Assembly: GCF_037975245.1 (NCBI RefSeq) | Contig: NC_092568.1 | Span: 30,623,001-30,687,000 of the forward strand | Source: Apostichopus japonicus | Lineage: Eukaryota; Echinodermata; Holothuroidea; Aspidochirotida; Stichopodidae | Direction of reading: 5' to 3' | Length of the DNA: 64,000 nucleotides | Shown here: positions 35,573 to 47,415 of the stretch, piece by piece | Layout of the letters: each line of letters begins with the position of its first letter | How positions within the stretch are numbered: position 1 is the stretch's first letter | Program-made: the position numbers and the translations under genes | The notes under the pieces: model-generated | What the model was told of the DNA's origin: nothing | Database searches by the model: none | Seen by the model: the letters and a program-made list of their open reading frames with translations, nothing else

Positions 35573-36001
35573 AAGTATATCATAATTATCTCATTGAATA
35601 TATCTTGTTTTATGTTTTTTCTTGGGGTGAATCTGGTGTCATAATTTTCGCGCAGAAGAAAAAACGAATCGACGCAATAATAGTGTATCCATTGTACATG
35701 CACTGTTGAGCGTTGTTAAATATGTGTCTATCGAGAAAAAATATGTGCACAAAAAAGCGTGTCTGCAACGTTTCTGGTTTTTCTAGTTTTTGGCGAAATG
35801 TTTCACCATTTTGCATCTAAGCACTCACAATTAACCAAAAGTTTCCAAGGGGGAGGGGTTGTCCCCCTCCCCCTTGAAAATTTTTGGCCCCCTCCCCTCC
35901 CCACTCTTTTTGACCCCTCCCCTAGGACGCAGATCACTAAAGTGCTACCATCGGGATGTCGGCCCCCCCTTTCTCAAAATCCTGGATCCGCCCCTGATAA
36001 T

Positions 36002-36436
36002 TATAGTGAATTATTAAACAGAGTAAATCTTTCGGATATGCGAGTTTACTTAATAGTACTCTCAATGACTCAGTCTACACTCTTAGACTCAGGATGAAAA
36101 TTAACCGACCTTTGCCTTTCATAATAAAAGTGCTCGAATTAATTTTCTCCATTAATTAAACATTTTCTTTATTAGTTTTACTACACGCAGCTGCTAAGGT
36201 GTGCGAATACCTGCAAACTTATCACGAATACCTTGAGGATTTTAAGCCATAGTTTCTGAAATGCCAGCGGTTTAATTAAAAAAAATAATATCTACTTGAG
36301 ACAAACTCGAACGACATCGTAATTGTCAACCAGGTAAGGCTATTGGGAGGATAATAGGTTGCTTAGTGAGGTAACCCCAATCACGTGTTTACTGACGTAG
36401 TCGTGACGTTGTCATCACGACAGTTTATCAGTGTGA

Positions 36437-36483
<47 letters not shown>

Positions 36484-37674
36484 GAAATATGTTGGCGTCT
36501 AAAGGTCACCATATTAAACTCTAAAAAAGGTTATGTAGAAATTTGCACGCAATACCTATGTTAGTTCTCAATTACACAGTATTGCGTTACAGGAACACAA
36601 CAAATATGTAGCTCGGGCATCCTAAGGATACATTGTAAAAACCTTTCTGAAAGATGATTTTTTTTATTACATAAAATAGCTATAAACATTCTCTTTTATT
36701 TTTAAAATAAATTTTTAAATTCCAATTTAATTAACTGACGGGGGAATTTTGAAAAAAATTGCAGAAAATATGATGACTATTTCTGAAGATAATTACAAAT
36801 GTAAGCAGTCTGGCCAATAACCGTTTTTAGCGGGACCGCCAAAATCTACACACAATATCACGTACCGTATATAATAGTACTATACTAGTAGTACGCACGC
36901 GGTATACATATCATATATACAGACATACGTCGCTTTCAACACGAAAATTTAACAATCAAGCTTCCCTACATGTGTTTACTATAATGGATGACTTCGTCAA
37001 CAGCAAATTAGAAGAACAGGTTTTGATTTGCTTACAATGAACTGTAGTGTAGATCTATATGGACCAATGCCAAAAAAGTCTAAATACCCCTACCGACCTA
37101 GCCTATCCGACACTTCACTCGTAAAACGGGTAGCCTATAATACGTGTAAAACTGATCACCGATCAGCTGTTTTAAATGCTGTATGTTTTCTGCGAATTAT
37201 ATTTCTGTTAATGCTAGTCTATGCTCTACGTGGAATTGGTACACTTTACAGTACTGTAGGCTAGGCCTAAAGTAAGGTTAAGCTGAGAATAATTAACAGT
37301 TTAAGCCTAGTCTTTGCTATACTAGACTAAACGCGTTAGGCTATCCTAAAAATTATTATTGAATCTGAAATGTTTTTGTAGTGCAGGCTAGGCCTAACGT
37401 TAGCTGCAACAATTAACAAATTGCATGTTCGGGTAGGCTAGGTTCTCTATACGTTATATGCTAGTAGCTTTCTATAGGTAATATATATAAACTGTCAGAA
37501 GTACCTTAAGCTGCCATTTATTCTTCCTGGAGGTAATATTTCATTTCAAGCAATAGACATATATGTCTGCAAAGATTTCTCGCTCTACTGAAAAACCATG
37601 GTATATTTGACAAACCATGGTATATTTACTTTTTATGTGCTGCCCTACGCCTTGCCAATGGGAATGTCATCCTC
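36002..37674. other. Spacer with one TA microsatellite
   Basis: A (TA)n run lies at 36440-36482. GGCTAGGCCTAA-type motifs recur at 37255-37440. No gene recognised. Confidence 0.45.
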
Positions 37675-39565
37675 TACACTGAAAAAATAAACTAGTCAAT
37701 ATTGCCACGGACTAACGTTAAATTAGTCTTTAACGTTAGTCAATGCACCCGGACTAGCAAAAATCTTCGTTTCATCGCTGCTTCTTAGTTAGTTTACACT
37801 GACTAAGGAAAATATAATCGCAGCTTAGTCGGTGGCGACGGACTAAGGTATTTTAACCCATGGACTAAGAACGATACGGACACCCGATTTACGCCATAAT
37901 CGTAGCTTAGTCGGTGTCGACGGACTAATGTATTTTAACCCAATTCGATTCACTTCAATTTGAAAACCGAGAGGCAACGGCAGCTTGCTGGGCTTGGCAT
38001 AGTTTCATACGATCACTCTAAACAACTTTCAACCGTAAATCACCCAAGAAGGTCTTTAGAAGAATGGAGGTATTAACTGCATCATCGGCCTACCTGTTAT
38101 TCCTTTAACTAGAAGGTAAAATTAAAGTTAATTGTTAGGCCACTGGCACTAGTACTGTATTATGGTTAGTGTAACGCTACCGTTGTCACGTTGGCGTTTC
38201 GCAATACACAAGTGCAATGACAGTGAGTAGCCTATAGGCTTCTACTGGGTACTGCAGTGCATTCTCAACACTAAAGTGTGCATTCTAAACACCAATTAAC
38301 AATGTGTTATGTGTGTATTGGGCTAGATTGAACAGTGGCACATAATCTTCTAATTTATTCCCAAACAAATGCTGGAACTATAAGGCTCAATAGTTTATTT
38401 GAAGTCTACACTCATTTGGTAAAGATTTCCTGTAATTTCCCATGTGAATCTAAATGGGTAGGCTTTGTGATATTGAATAAGCAAGGCTAGACCTTCAAAC
38501 GTACAGTCACAGTCGGCTGAACACATTATGTTGGCTAGTCAACGGTATTATATGTTGCGAGCAGTCAGGATGCACGCTTCAGTTCTATTTAACCTTTTCA
38601 TTTATCATTTTGTAGTATTTAATTTCCGGTCACGCCCAGGAAACAATTGCGACATTCCTTCACGGTCGACTTGCTTACTGTAAGAAGTATTAACCGTTTT
38701 TTTCTCAGGAAAGCTTGATAGTCTGAAGTTATTATAACATGTGCTTTTAGTATACTGCCAAAAGAGTAAGTTGTTGTATTTGTATTGATATTTTATGTAG
38801 AAGTAACGGAAAATTTAGTATGTTTAGTTTGGTCTAATTGCACGTTTTTTTACTGTCCAATGTAGTGCAGGGTTCACTTGCGCGAATTCAAATTATTCTG
38901 TTTATGTGTATGTATATGCATCGATTCTTAGATTATGATGTTTTTTTGACATTTATTTGTAATTCAAGCATATCTGTTTAGTAGCAAAGTTTAAAGGTTA
39001 AGATTAATTAGTTTTCTCTTTTTGATCCTAGATTGAATGAAACTCATTGGCGTAAATAATAGATCAGATGATACAGTTTAACGCAGTTGCTAAAACTCTG
39101 GGTATTCTCAAGTCTTCGCCGGTCCATTATATACTTTAGTACTACTAGTAAGACTAAATCAAAACGACCGTAGACAAACTTAGTGTAACAAAGTACTGAT
39201 TCTCCTCTAGCCTAGGTCTAAACAGGCTTGTTATGTGAGCAAGCAAAATAACAACTAAAAACGATTAGGCCTTATAAATAAGTTGGCTCAGTGCATTTCT
39301 GTTTCTAAAATTTTATATTTTTAAAGATCATAAAAACAAACAAAGATTTAGCCCATGTTTTATTATCTCTGTATTCTGGGCATTTGATTCTGGTTGCAAT
39401 GGTGATGACACTCTCGTTCAAATTTTCAGCTTTATACAGTCTGCTTCAAACTTTGGGATTGTTTTTTGAGACTATAGTGGAAGCAAATCTCACATAACTT
39501 TGTGGTGACAACTTTATTTTTTTTTTTTTTCAAATGATGAATACTTTGCTGTTTCTTTTTTCCAG

Positions 39566-39780
39566 CAGGAATTGAAAAGCCAAATATCTAAGTCAAGGGT
39601 GAGCTTTCCTGTGATGTACGACACCAGTGTGGAGGCAACAACAGAAGAGGAGAACTGTGTTATATATGGCTTAAAGACATGTTTTAAGATGATATATTGG
39701 TACCCTTCGCAGAACAAAAGAGTTTATCCAAGAGTCCAAAAAGCAAAGGAACAAGTACCATAGAGAAAAAAGATGGAAGA
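39566..39780 (+). other. Exon-like block inside the CACTG-ended element
   Basis: It is bounded by a pyrimidine-rich acceptor (TTTTTTCCAG) and donor GTGAGT. One frame is open from the start to a stop at 39761-39763 and reads MYDTSVEATTEEENCVIYGL, then KTCFKMIYWYPSQNKRVYPR. I do not recognise the protein. It may be a captured host exon or a decayed transposon gene. Confidence 0.3.
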
Positions 39781-39930
39781 GTGAGTTTAACTATTGTACC
39801 CAACTGTTTAATGATATTTAAGATACTTTTCATAACCTGTTTTTAAAAAAAAAGCAGTCTAGTTTATCATTTACGTGCAAGCTTCATAAGTTTGGTCAAA
39901 TTTTTACTGATCTGTAGAGCGGGAGTCCAG

Positions 39931-40068
39931 AGGGTTTGGTTAGCTGGGAAGGTAACCAATTGCCTGGTACATCACAATGTTCACAATGCATTCCTGTATA
40001 TGAAACCTGACGACTGGCAAACCGACTGTGGTGGATGTGGCTGGGAGAGCAATTTTAAAGTCACCTAA
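39931..40068 (+). other. Short coding-like block in the left arm (C-terminal exon?)
   Basis: After an acceptor-like GAGTCCAG the frame reads RVWLAGKVTNCLVHHNVHNA, then FLYMKPDDWQTDCGGCGWES and NFKVT followed by a stop. The mirrored copy at 41448-41590 on the minus strand encodes the same peptide with one replacement (HNA to HSA) and the same stop. I do not recognise the family. Confidence 0.35.
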
Positions 40069-41447
40069 TAGCTAACCTAGAGCAGCTTTCATGGTAACCA
40101 CATCAAAGTAAGAACAATGTGTCAGGTATGGCCCCAAGAGAAACAAATGGCCATTGCCAGTAATTATTGGTGGTGGGGTACCCCTGCCAGTGATCTATAA
40201 TTGACCCCTCACGGCTGACCTAGGTCAGCTCATGAGGTAACCACTTGAAACCTACTGGAAAATGTTGGTTAGGACTTCAGATACAAGGGATGGGCATTGC
40301 CAGTAATTTTTATTGGTGGGGTACCCCTGCCAGTAGACCCCCAATATGCCCATCCCCTCATTGACGTAGGTGAGCTCATGATTTGACCAGTTGAAACCTA
40401 CAGGAAAATGATAGGTATCACTTCATATGTAAGGATGGGCATTTCCAGTATTTTATATTGGTGGGCCACCACTGCCAGAGTCCGCCCATCCCTTACATAT
40501 AGAATCCTGTTAATAATTTTCCAGTAGTTTTCAACTGGTTAAATCATGAGCTGACCTAGATCAATGAGGGGGGGGGGGCTTTTTGGGGGTCTACTGGCAG
40601 GGGTACCCCACTAATATAAATTACTGGAAATGCCCATACCTTACATATATATAGAGTCCTGCCAATCATTTTACAGTAGTTTTCAACTGGTTGCCTCATG
40701 AGCTAATCTAGGTCAATGGGGGATGGGCATTTTGGGGGTCTACTGGCAGGGGTACCCCACTAATATAAATTACTGGAAATGCCCATCCCTTACATATATA
40801 TAGAGTCCTGCCAATCATTTTACAGTAGTTTTCAACTGGTTACCTCATGAGCTAATCTAGGTCAATGGGGGATGGGCATTTTGGGGGTCTACTGGCAGGG
40901 TTACCCCACCAATGTAAATGACTGGAAATGCCCATCCCTTACATATGAAGTGATACCTATCATTTTCCAGTAATTTTTCAACTGGTTATCTCATGAGCTG
41001 ACCTAGGTTAATGAGGGAATGGGCATTTTGGGGGTCTACTGGCAGGGGTACCCCCCCCCCCAATGTAAATTACTGGAAATTCCCATCCCTTACATATGAA
41101 GTGATACCATTTTCCAGTAGTTTTCAACTGGTTACATCATGAGCTCATCTAGGTCAATGGGGGATGGGCATTTTGGGGGTCTACTGGCAGGGGTACCCCA
41201 CCAATAAAAATTACTGGCAATGCTCATCAGTTGTATCTGAAGCCCTAACCAACATTTTCCAGTAGGTTTCAAGTGGTTACCTCATGAGCTGACCTAGGTC
41301 AGCCTTGAGGGGTCAAATATAGATCACTGGCAGGGGTACCCCACCACCAATAATTACTGGCAATGGCCATTTGTTGCTCTTGGGGCCATACCTGACATAC
41401 TGTACTTACTTTGATGTGTTACCATGAAAACTGATCTAGGTTAGCAA

Positions 41448-41590
41448 TCAGGTGACTTTAAAATTGCTCTCCCAGCCACACCCACCACAGTCAGTTTGCC
41501 AGTCGTCTGGTTTCATATACAGGAATGCACTGTGAACATTGTGATGTACAAGGCAATTGGTTACCTTCCCAGCTAACCAAACCCTCTGGG
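41448..41590 (-). other. Mirror copy of the coding-like block in the right arm
   Basis: On the minus strand it encodes RVWLAGKVTNCLVHHNVHSA followed by FLYMKPDDWQTDCGGCGWES and NFKVT, then a stop. Substitutions relative to the left arm are mostly silent. An acceptor-like GATCCCAG precedes it. Confidence 0.35.
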
Positions 41591-41852
41591 ATCCCGGTCT
41601 ATTGGGATCATTATTAACATGATTAACATAATTATTAAGCTTTGAGAAATAACTTGGTGTTATGCTGTGCAAAGCTAATAATAATTTGGTAAAGCTGCTA
41701 TTCCTGGCTTATAATTTGAGGGACCTAGATTTAAATGTATACCTCCCAATATGTTATAAAATTTTAATGTAAATGTATGTTTATGATAATGTGAGTTATC
41801 ATGTGCTATATCTGTATCTGTGCTTACACGTATATCATATTTTCTGTTCACA

Positions 41853-42177
41853 GGTCAATAATGGTGCAGATTTTGGCTTCCTGAAGACAAGTGGGAGGCC
41901 ATTTGTAGTTAAGAGAAACACTCTTTGTTCGTGAAGACTTAACTGGTGTCGATTTGGGGTACCACTTTAAAAGGAAAGTCATGAAGAACCCTTGCCCAAG
42001 ATTCAACTTTGCATTATTGTGCAGTGCTATACTTTTGCGATTCATGTTTGATCCATTAACTTGTCTTAACTTTGTTGGAAAAAAAAATCAGATTTTCAGA
42101 TTTTATTTACAGTGATTTCTTCTCTATCTGTCGAAAGTCAGCCTTTTGTAGACATCAGAAGTTTGATCAGAAATAAA
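41853..42177 (+). other. Possible 3' terminal exon with poly(A) signal
   Basis: An acceptor TTCTGTTCACAG (to 41852) is followed by VNNGADFGFLKTSGRPFVVK then RNTLCS and a stop. AATAAA at 42172-42177 lies 240 bases later. Together with the blocks at 39566 and 39931 it could form a spliced transcript inside the element. No homology is recognised. Confidence 0.25.
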
Positions 42178-42883
42178 TACTGCCAACGTACACATTATTT
42201 GTGTTTCTTCTTCTCTCTTTTCTTTCAGTAATGCTAGTCAGTGAAACTAGTCGGGTTTAATTCTTTCAGTGAATCTAGTCGGTGCAACTAGTCAGTCGAT
42301 ACGGACTAAGAAAGGTTAGTCGGGAGAGGCACCATCCTGACTAATGTAAAACCTGCTATAAACTAGTCGGTGGCTCATATAAATTAGTCGGTAAAGACCG
42401 ACTATTGTCACCAACTAATGTAACTGACTAATATACATTTACCGACTAAGAAATTGTTGATCGACTAAGCTGACGGACTAAGATGACCGACTAAGAAATC
42501 CAACTGACTAAGGAATAAATTAGTCGGTATAGCAACTGACCAAGGCTATGTTAGTCGGGAGAGGCACCAGATGGACTAACGTTATGTTAGTCGGTGAACC
42601 AATTTAAGTTTTCAGTGTAGTGAGAAAATGAGCAGATGTACCAAATCTAATGCAGCCTGGTCCTTCCTTGACATTTAACCAGTAAATATGATAAAACAAC
42701 AAAATTGGGGATAAGTACCAATATATCAGGGCCAATTACTTGGCAGTAAACCGTGTTTGCATTGATCAATCGATCAATCCAAAACTCCAAATATAATATA
42801 ATGGTATACAGAAAAAAAGGTCTTGACCTAGGGCATGATGGCAGAAATGTTGATAGAAGTCATGTCTATAAAGACCATTTGCT

Positions 42884-43218
42884 CAGGGGCGTCGGAGCCG
42901 GTACGGCAGGTCCGGCGAACGCCGGACCAATATTCACGGCGCAAAATAAAAAATTTCAATAATGATGACGGCAAGTAGGCTAAATGTGACTACTCTGGCA
43001 TGGCAAGGGTCTTGTTTTCAAGCTCGGGAAGTGCCATTTCCTGCAATCTGGGAGGCAATTTTTCAAAATTTTCTCCATTTCGCTACGCGTCAACCATGGT
43101 GGCACGCAACGCAGCAGTGACCTACCAAACGCCCCCCCCCCCCCCTCCGATAATTATGATAGATGGCGGCCACACTCTGATCTGCCGTACCAATCCCAAA
43201 TAGCTTCCGACGCCCCTG
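42884..43218. mobile_element. hAT5-like MITE, 335 bp
   Basis: Ends CAGGGGCGTCGGAGCC and GCTTCCGACGCCCCTG are inverted repeats, flanked by a 5-bp duplication, TTGCT (42879-42883 and 43219-43223). It has a C run near 43132 and the AAGTGCCATTTCC block shared with 17480 and 22660. Confidence 0.8.
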
Positions 43219-43223
43219 TTGCT

Positions 43224-45650
43224 AGTGCACAATTTTTTCGTTCATACGCCGATGGCAATATCAGAACCTTGGCAGTCAAGTTGACATGTGTGTGCATGTG
43301 TGTAACACCAGAGTTGGACACATCTCAATGACAAATTGGATTGATGTCATACTTGGTATATCTATCAGCCATACAGAACACATGGGTTTTACTTGATTTC
43401 GAAATGTATATTAACGAGTTGAAGGTGCTAAAATATGAATAATTTGGAAACAAAGTGACATCTTCATTGCATGGTATGATCAGTTGGTGGTAGATGCATG
43501 CTCACATAATCAATAAATTTAATCTAATTAATAAACATCACTGGATGTGTCTAAAAAGTGCAGTAAAACAAGTTTTAATCACGATATTTCAACTAGTTGG
43601 ATTCATCGCAAACTTGGTATATTTGTTGGCCATAATGAGTACATGATATCTGCTACAGCTCTCATGACATGTTTATTAAAGAATAATCAAATACAAAATA
43701 GTCCATTAGTTCACATAGTATTGTAAAATTGCCTTCTGTTAATGGCCATGGCAACCTAGACTATGATTAATAGACTATGATTAAAACATATAAATGGCAT
43801 TGAAACCATTTGATGCATATTTCTGGTTGTACCTTACAATGTCATGTTTCTGTCTTCCAAATGCAGGTTGGAACAAACTTGCTACATTACCGACAAGCAT
43901 TATAAAATAAAGAAAAACAGAATCAACCATATACGTCCTTATGTTAGGTGATATCGCAGATAATTGTGGAGGGAATTGATTTTCTCCAGAATAGGGTGAT
44001 TGGTGCAGTTGATGCTCCTTTCCAATGCTTTCTATGTTTTAAATGTTGAGTACCCGTCAGTATGTAAATCTGTATGGGAAGTTTTGACAAGCTTCTAGAC
44101 AGTCGGAAAAATACTTCACTATATTACGCTCCCTGATAACTGTGATTAAAATATAAGGAGTAAGCTAATTATTCTATAGTTCCATAGTATTGTAAATTAC
44201 TTCAACCAAAGTCTCTTACTGTACATTGCAGTAAAAACTTACAAATAATTAGCAAATGGTTTCAATATTGAGTGGTTTTTCTGAGAATGCTGTAACTGTC
44301 ATTTGTGCACCATTAACTTCTCTGTGTCTATTCAGCCGTGATACAATTTAGAAATGTACAATGATTACTGCTTATTATTCAGCTCTTATCTTTAATCTGA
44401 TGATTAGGGCTCTCGAGGTCATAGAAAAACCTGGAAAGTTATGGAATTTGCCAAAATAAGTTCCAGACTTAAAAGACATAGAATTTAAATTACTGTCTTG
44501 GAATAGGTTTTCAGCCAATGTGCGGGAACCGTTGATGATGGTTGGTACGTATATTTGTCTTATGTAATCTTAGTATAATTATTGAAGTGTTCATGGGATA
44601 TAGTTTGTAAACACATTTATTCTGGTGGGCCTATGTTTATAAATAGTATTCAATAAAACACAATCGATTTAATGTGGCCTAGTTTTAGTGAACTTGTGTG
44701 GACTTGATTACACATAAGTACACTCAAACCATTACTGAACGATGAAAACGAATGAATGTAGATGATGCCATGCAATACAGATTCATATGGTATACATATG
44801 TTGGGAAATTGTGGTGAAATAAATTTGAAATTTTGGCTGCCATGTCCACTTTTGTCCAGTTAACTCTTCTTTTCTTTGGGCGGGGCGGGGGGGGGGGGTA
44901 TTTGAATGTTGAAAAGGGCTTATTTATTTTCTAGGCATTTTAAATGCCGTATTTTACACTTAATATTGTATTGTTTTCAAGGTTTAATGAGAGAACTGAA
45001 AGTAGTGTGTTTGATTGTTATCTCCTACCGTCTAAAATATGAGAAGTTGGAGGGTCAGTCAAAGCCAGTTTGAGATTTTACGCCAAGTTTGCCAATTACA
45101 AGTAAATCATCATTATCATCACATTTTACTACTTGTATTTTTGCTGCTACTGATGCTGTAATATCTATCAGCAATAAATATTACATAACTATTTTATTGC
45201 GGGTCTGTTGTCCATTGTTATATGTCCTTGTGTGCTACTTCCAAATGTTTTGTGTAGATAAGGTCCTGACGGGGATGGTAATAGTGGCAGTGTGGCTACA
45301 GTACATTCAGTTTCCTATCGTATTTTAGTATTAAATAACATCATTTGTATCATTTTCAGTATAGTAGTTGTATTCAAGATAATTAAAGCTTGTATTCTTT
45401 ATTATTGGCTTTAAAATAAAGTTAACTTCTGAACCTTATTTGTTTTTGTTTTTCTTATATGAGAATTTCATAAGCTGTGATGTGGTTTGACAAAACTCTT
45501 CTTGGTGTCCTTTTCAACTAGGCATTTTAATGCAGATTCCACTCAACAGAGTTAACACATCCACTTCGTCATGGTTTCCTAAACATGCAGTGTCATGTTT
45601 TCCTAAGATAACGTCAAGCAATGCTATACATTTGATATAACTTTGTGTCA
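43224..45650. other. Spacer with an old diverged repeat
   Basis: Two stretches near 43320-43400 and 43590-43660 share a pattern of TTGGATT, ACTTGGTATAT and GCCATA, a decayed tandem duplication of about 260 bp. No gene recognised. Confidence 0.4.
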
Positions 45651-45654
45651 TCAG

Positions 45655-46060
45655 TACACAGGCTATATCAACTTTGACACAACCGTTGTGTCATTCTGAC
45701 ACAGGCATTCCTACATTTTAAACGACTGATGTGTTAGTTATAGAAACAAAGTTTCATTCTTTACACAGACCTTTGGTAGATTTTAAACAACTGTTGTGTT
45801 GTGTTAGTTAAAGAACACAGTTGTGTCACTATTACACATGCGTTTGGTAGATTTTAAGCAACACTTGTTTTAATATTTGAACACAATGATGTGTTAACTT
45901 TGCACAGACATGGTGTACATTTTACACAATAGTTACCTAACTTTTTTAAACAATATTGTGTCATAGTTGCCACAAAGTTTGCTATGTGCACTATGTACAT
46001 AGCGGTTGCGTAAATTTCTACACAACTTGTGTAAAATTTTTCTAGAGTGTGTCGCGCTGT
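45655..46060. mobile_element. Short element made of TGTGTCA/TGACACA motifs
   Basis: At least fifteen copies of TGTGTCA, ACACAA, TTGTGT or their complements occur in both orientations. The right end reads ACACAACTTGTGTAAAATTT then TTCTAGAGTGTG, like the ends of the arrays at 5033-5267 and 37677-42617. The left end is not clear. Confidence 0.45.
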
Positions 46061-47240
46061 ATCTGAACTACTCTGACAAAGGCACATAATGATATGGAGA
46101 GGAGCAAAGCTTCTTCCCCTCAATTGGGAAATTGCAGTTTTGATAGCTACATTGCTGTCTGTAAAACTACATAATACTTTACTGAATAACAGGACTACTG
46201 GTTGCACTGGTATCTCATATTTGACAACTTCCCACAATTAGACAAATTACAGCACCCTTTGAGTTCTAGTTTTAAAAGGAGTTCATACTGAGATAAGCTT
46301 AAGCACTATATTTGGAAGTGACCATACCTCCTACCAAGAAAACAAAACAAAAACGATGGCTGCTTTAGTCGTTAACCTCATGCTATTTTTGTAATTCGTG
46401 CCAAACTTATTGACTATCTCCCATGCATTTATTTTTACTGATATCGATTTATCATGTTATTGATTGTATATCAGCATTTTTAGCTCTCCCAGGGATTATA
46501 TGTTCAAATCTAAAGAAACGGCCCAATAATTCTCAATGATGCTATTCAATAGACAAACTTGAAGGATCAATTTAAAATATACCATGTCATCTGCCTCAAA
46601 GAGGTATCAATATATAACAAACTCTTACTGGAGTATAATTGAAAACTTTAGAAAGTCAAAATAGGTTACTTTCCAATCACCAAATATCGAATTACGGACA
46701 ATATAGTAGGATGGAATTATTATCTATAACAATATGGAATATTTTTTTCGTCTTCGATATCAGTTTGACATTTTCTGTCAAAGGATTATATCTCTTTAGA
46801 ACTAACAACTCGCTGTTAAAATATTTGTTTATATACTGTAGTTTATCCTTTATCATTAGCGTTGAGTCAACACTTTATCTTAATATCGATTTATTTGCAA
46901 TTTTTTTGAGCGAGTAGGACTTACGTTTGGCCTGTTTAATATGTATTTCTAAAATATTTCCAGTTCATATTTGTTTGCTCAACGGATGGGAGCAAAGATC
47001 TTTGGCCAAAAAATAAATTTGTTTAAAGTTTTTAACGGTGATATTACATCAATTGTTTCGGCCATAAAAACATTTTTTTTTGGTCTTATATGTGTTATGA
47101 TATAAGAGGGAGCGATACGATAAACGCACTTTCTTCAGGTGTTCAAATGCCAGTAGTATTGGTTCCAAGAGTTTAGCATACTACCATTTCTGACAGTAAT
47201 CAAAATTATTGATTCTCGAAGTTCCTGACCATTTCGTCAG
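46061..47240. other. Spacer, nothing recognised
   Basis: AT-rich; no exon or bounded repeat recognised. Confidence 0.4.
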
Positions 47241-47244
47241 ATTT

Positions 47245-47415
47245 TTAGTGGGAGTACAAGGTCTCCAGTAAGAGTACATGGTTCCGAGTACACGAATCCA
47301 GGAGTACTAATACAAGTACCATTGAGTACGGAGTTCGAGTACATCAATTTTACATTTGCTACATTTGAGTACAGAAAGGGGTACTCGAATTCGAGTACGA
47401 GAAAGGAGTAGCATC
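47245..47415. repeat. GAGTAC motif array
   Basis: About nine GAGTAC and several GTACT(C) motifs occur in 170 bases at irregular spacing, in both orientations because GAGTAC overlaps GTACTC. It is the same kind of low-complexity motif cluster as at 5033 and 45655, but no terminus is seen. Confidence 0.55.

Larger units (their letters stand above)
32779..35996. mobile_element. hAT5-like element split by a Penelope-like element
   Basis: Ends CAGGGGCGGATCCAGG and CCTGGATCCGCCCCTG are inverted repeats, with ATAAT on both outer sides (32774-32778 and 35997-36001). Its own sequence is 32779-33062 and 35592-35996; the middle is a later retroelement insertion. Without it the element is about 0.7 kb and encodes nothing. 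Confidence 0.75.
39921..41600. repeat. Large inverted repeat with 147-bp tandem units
   Basis: The left arm (39921-40490) is repeated inverted at about 41230-41600. The outer 150 bases of both arms match almost base for base. The centre holds tandem units of 144-149 bp in one orientation (GGGCATTTTGGGGGTCTACT near 40580, 40727, 40876, 41023 and 41167) and about three inverted units on the left. The whole could fold into one long hairpin. Confidence 0.8.
37677..42617. mobile_element. CACTG-ended (CACTA/EnSpm-like) element, 4.9 kb
   Basis: It starts CACTGAAAA and ends TTTTCAGTG, flanked by TA on both sides (37675-37676 and 42618-42619). Both ends hold dense arrays of ACTAGTC/TTAGTCGGT and their complements (about 37690-37935 and 42231-42605). 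CACT-type ends followed by short subterminal repeats in both orientations are the hallmark of CACTA elements. A 2-bp TA duplication is also possible for Mirage or Tc1/mariner relatives. No transposase is recognised. Inside are exon-like blocks and a large inverted repeat. Confidence 0.55.
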
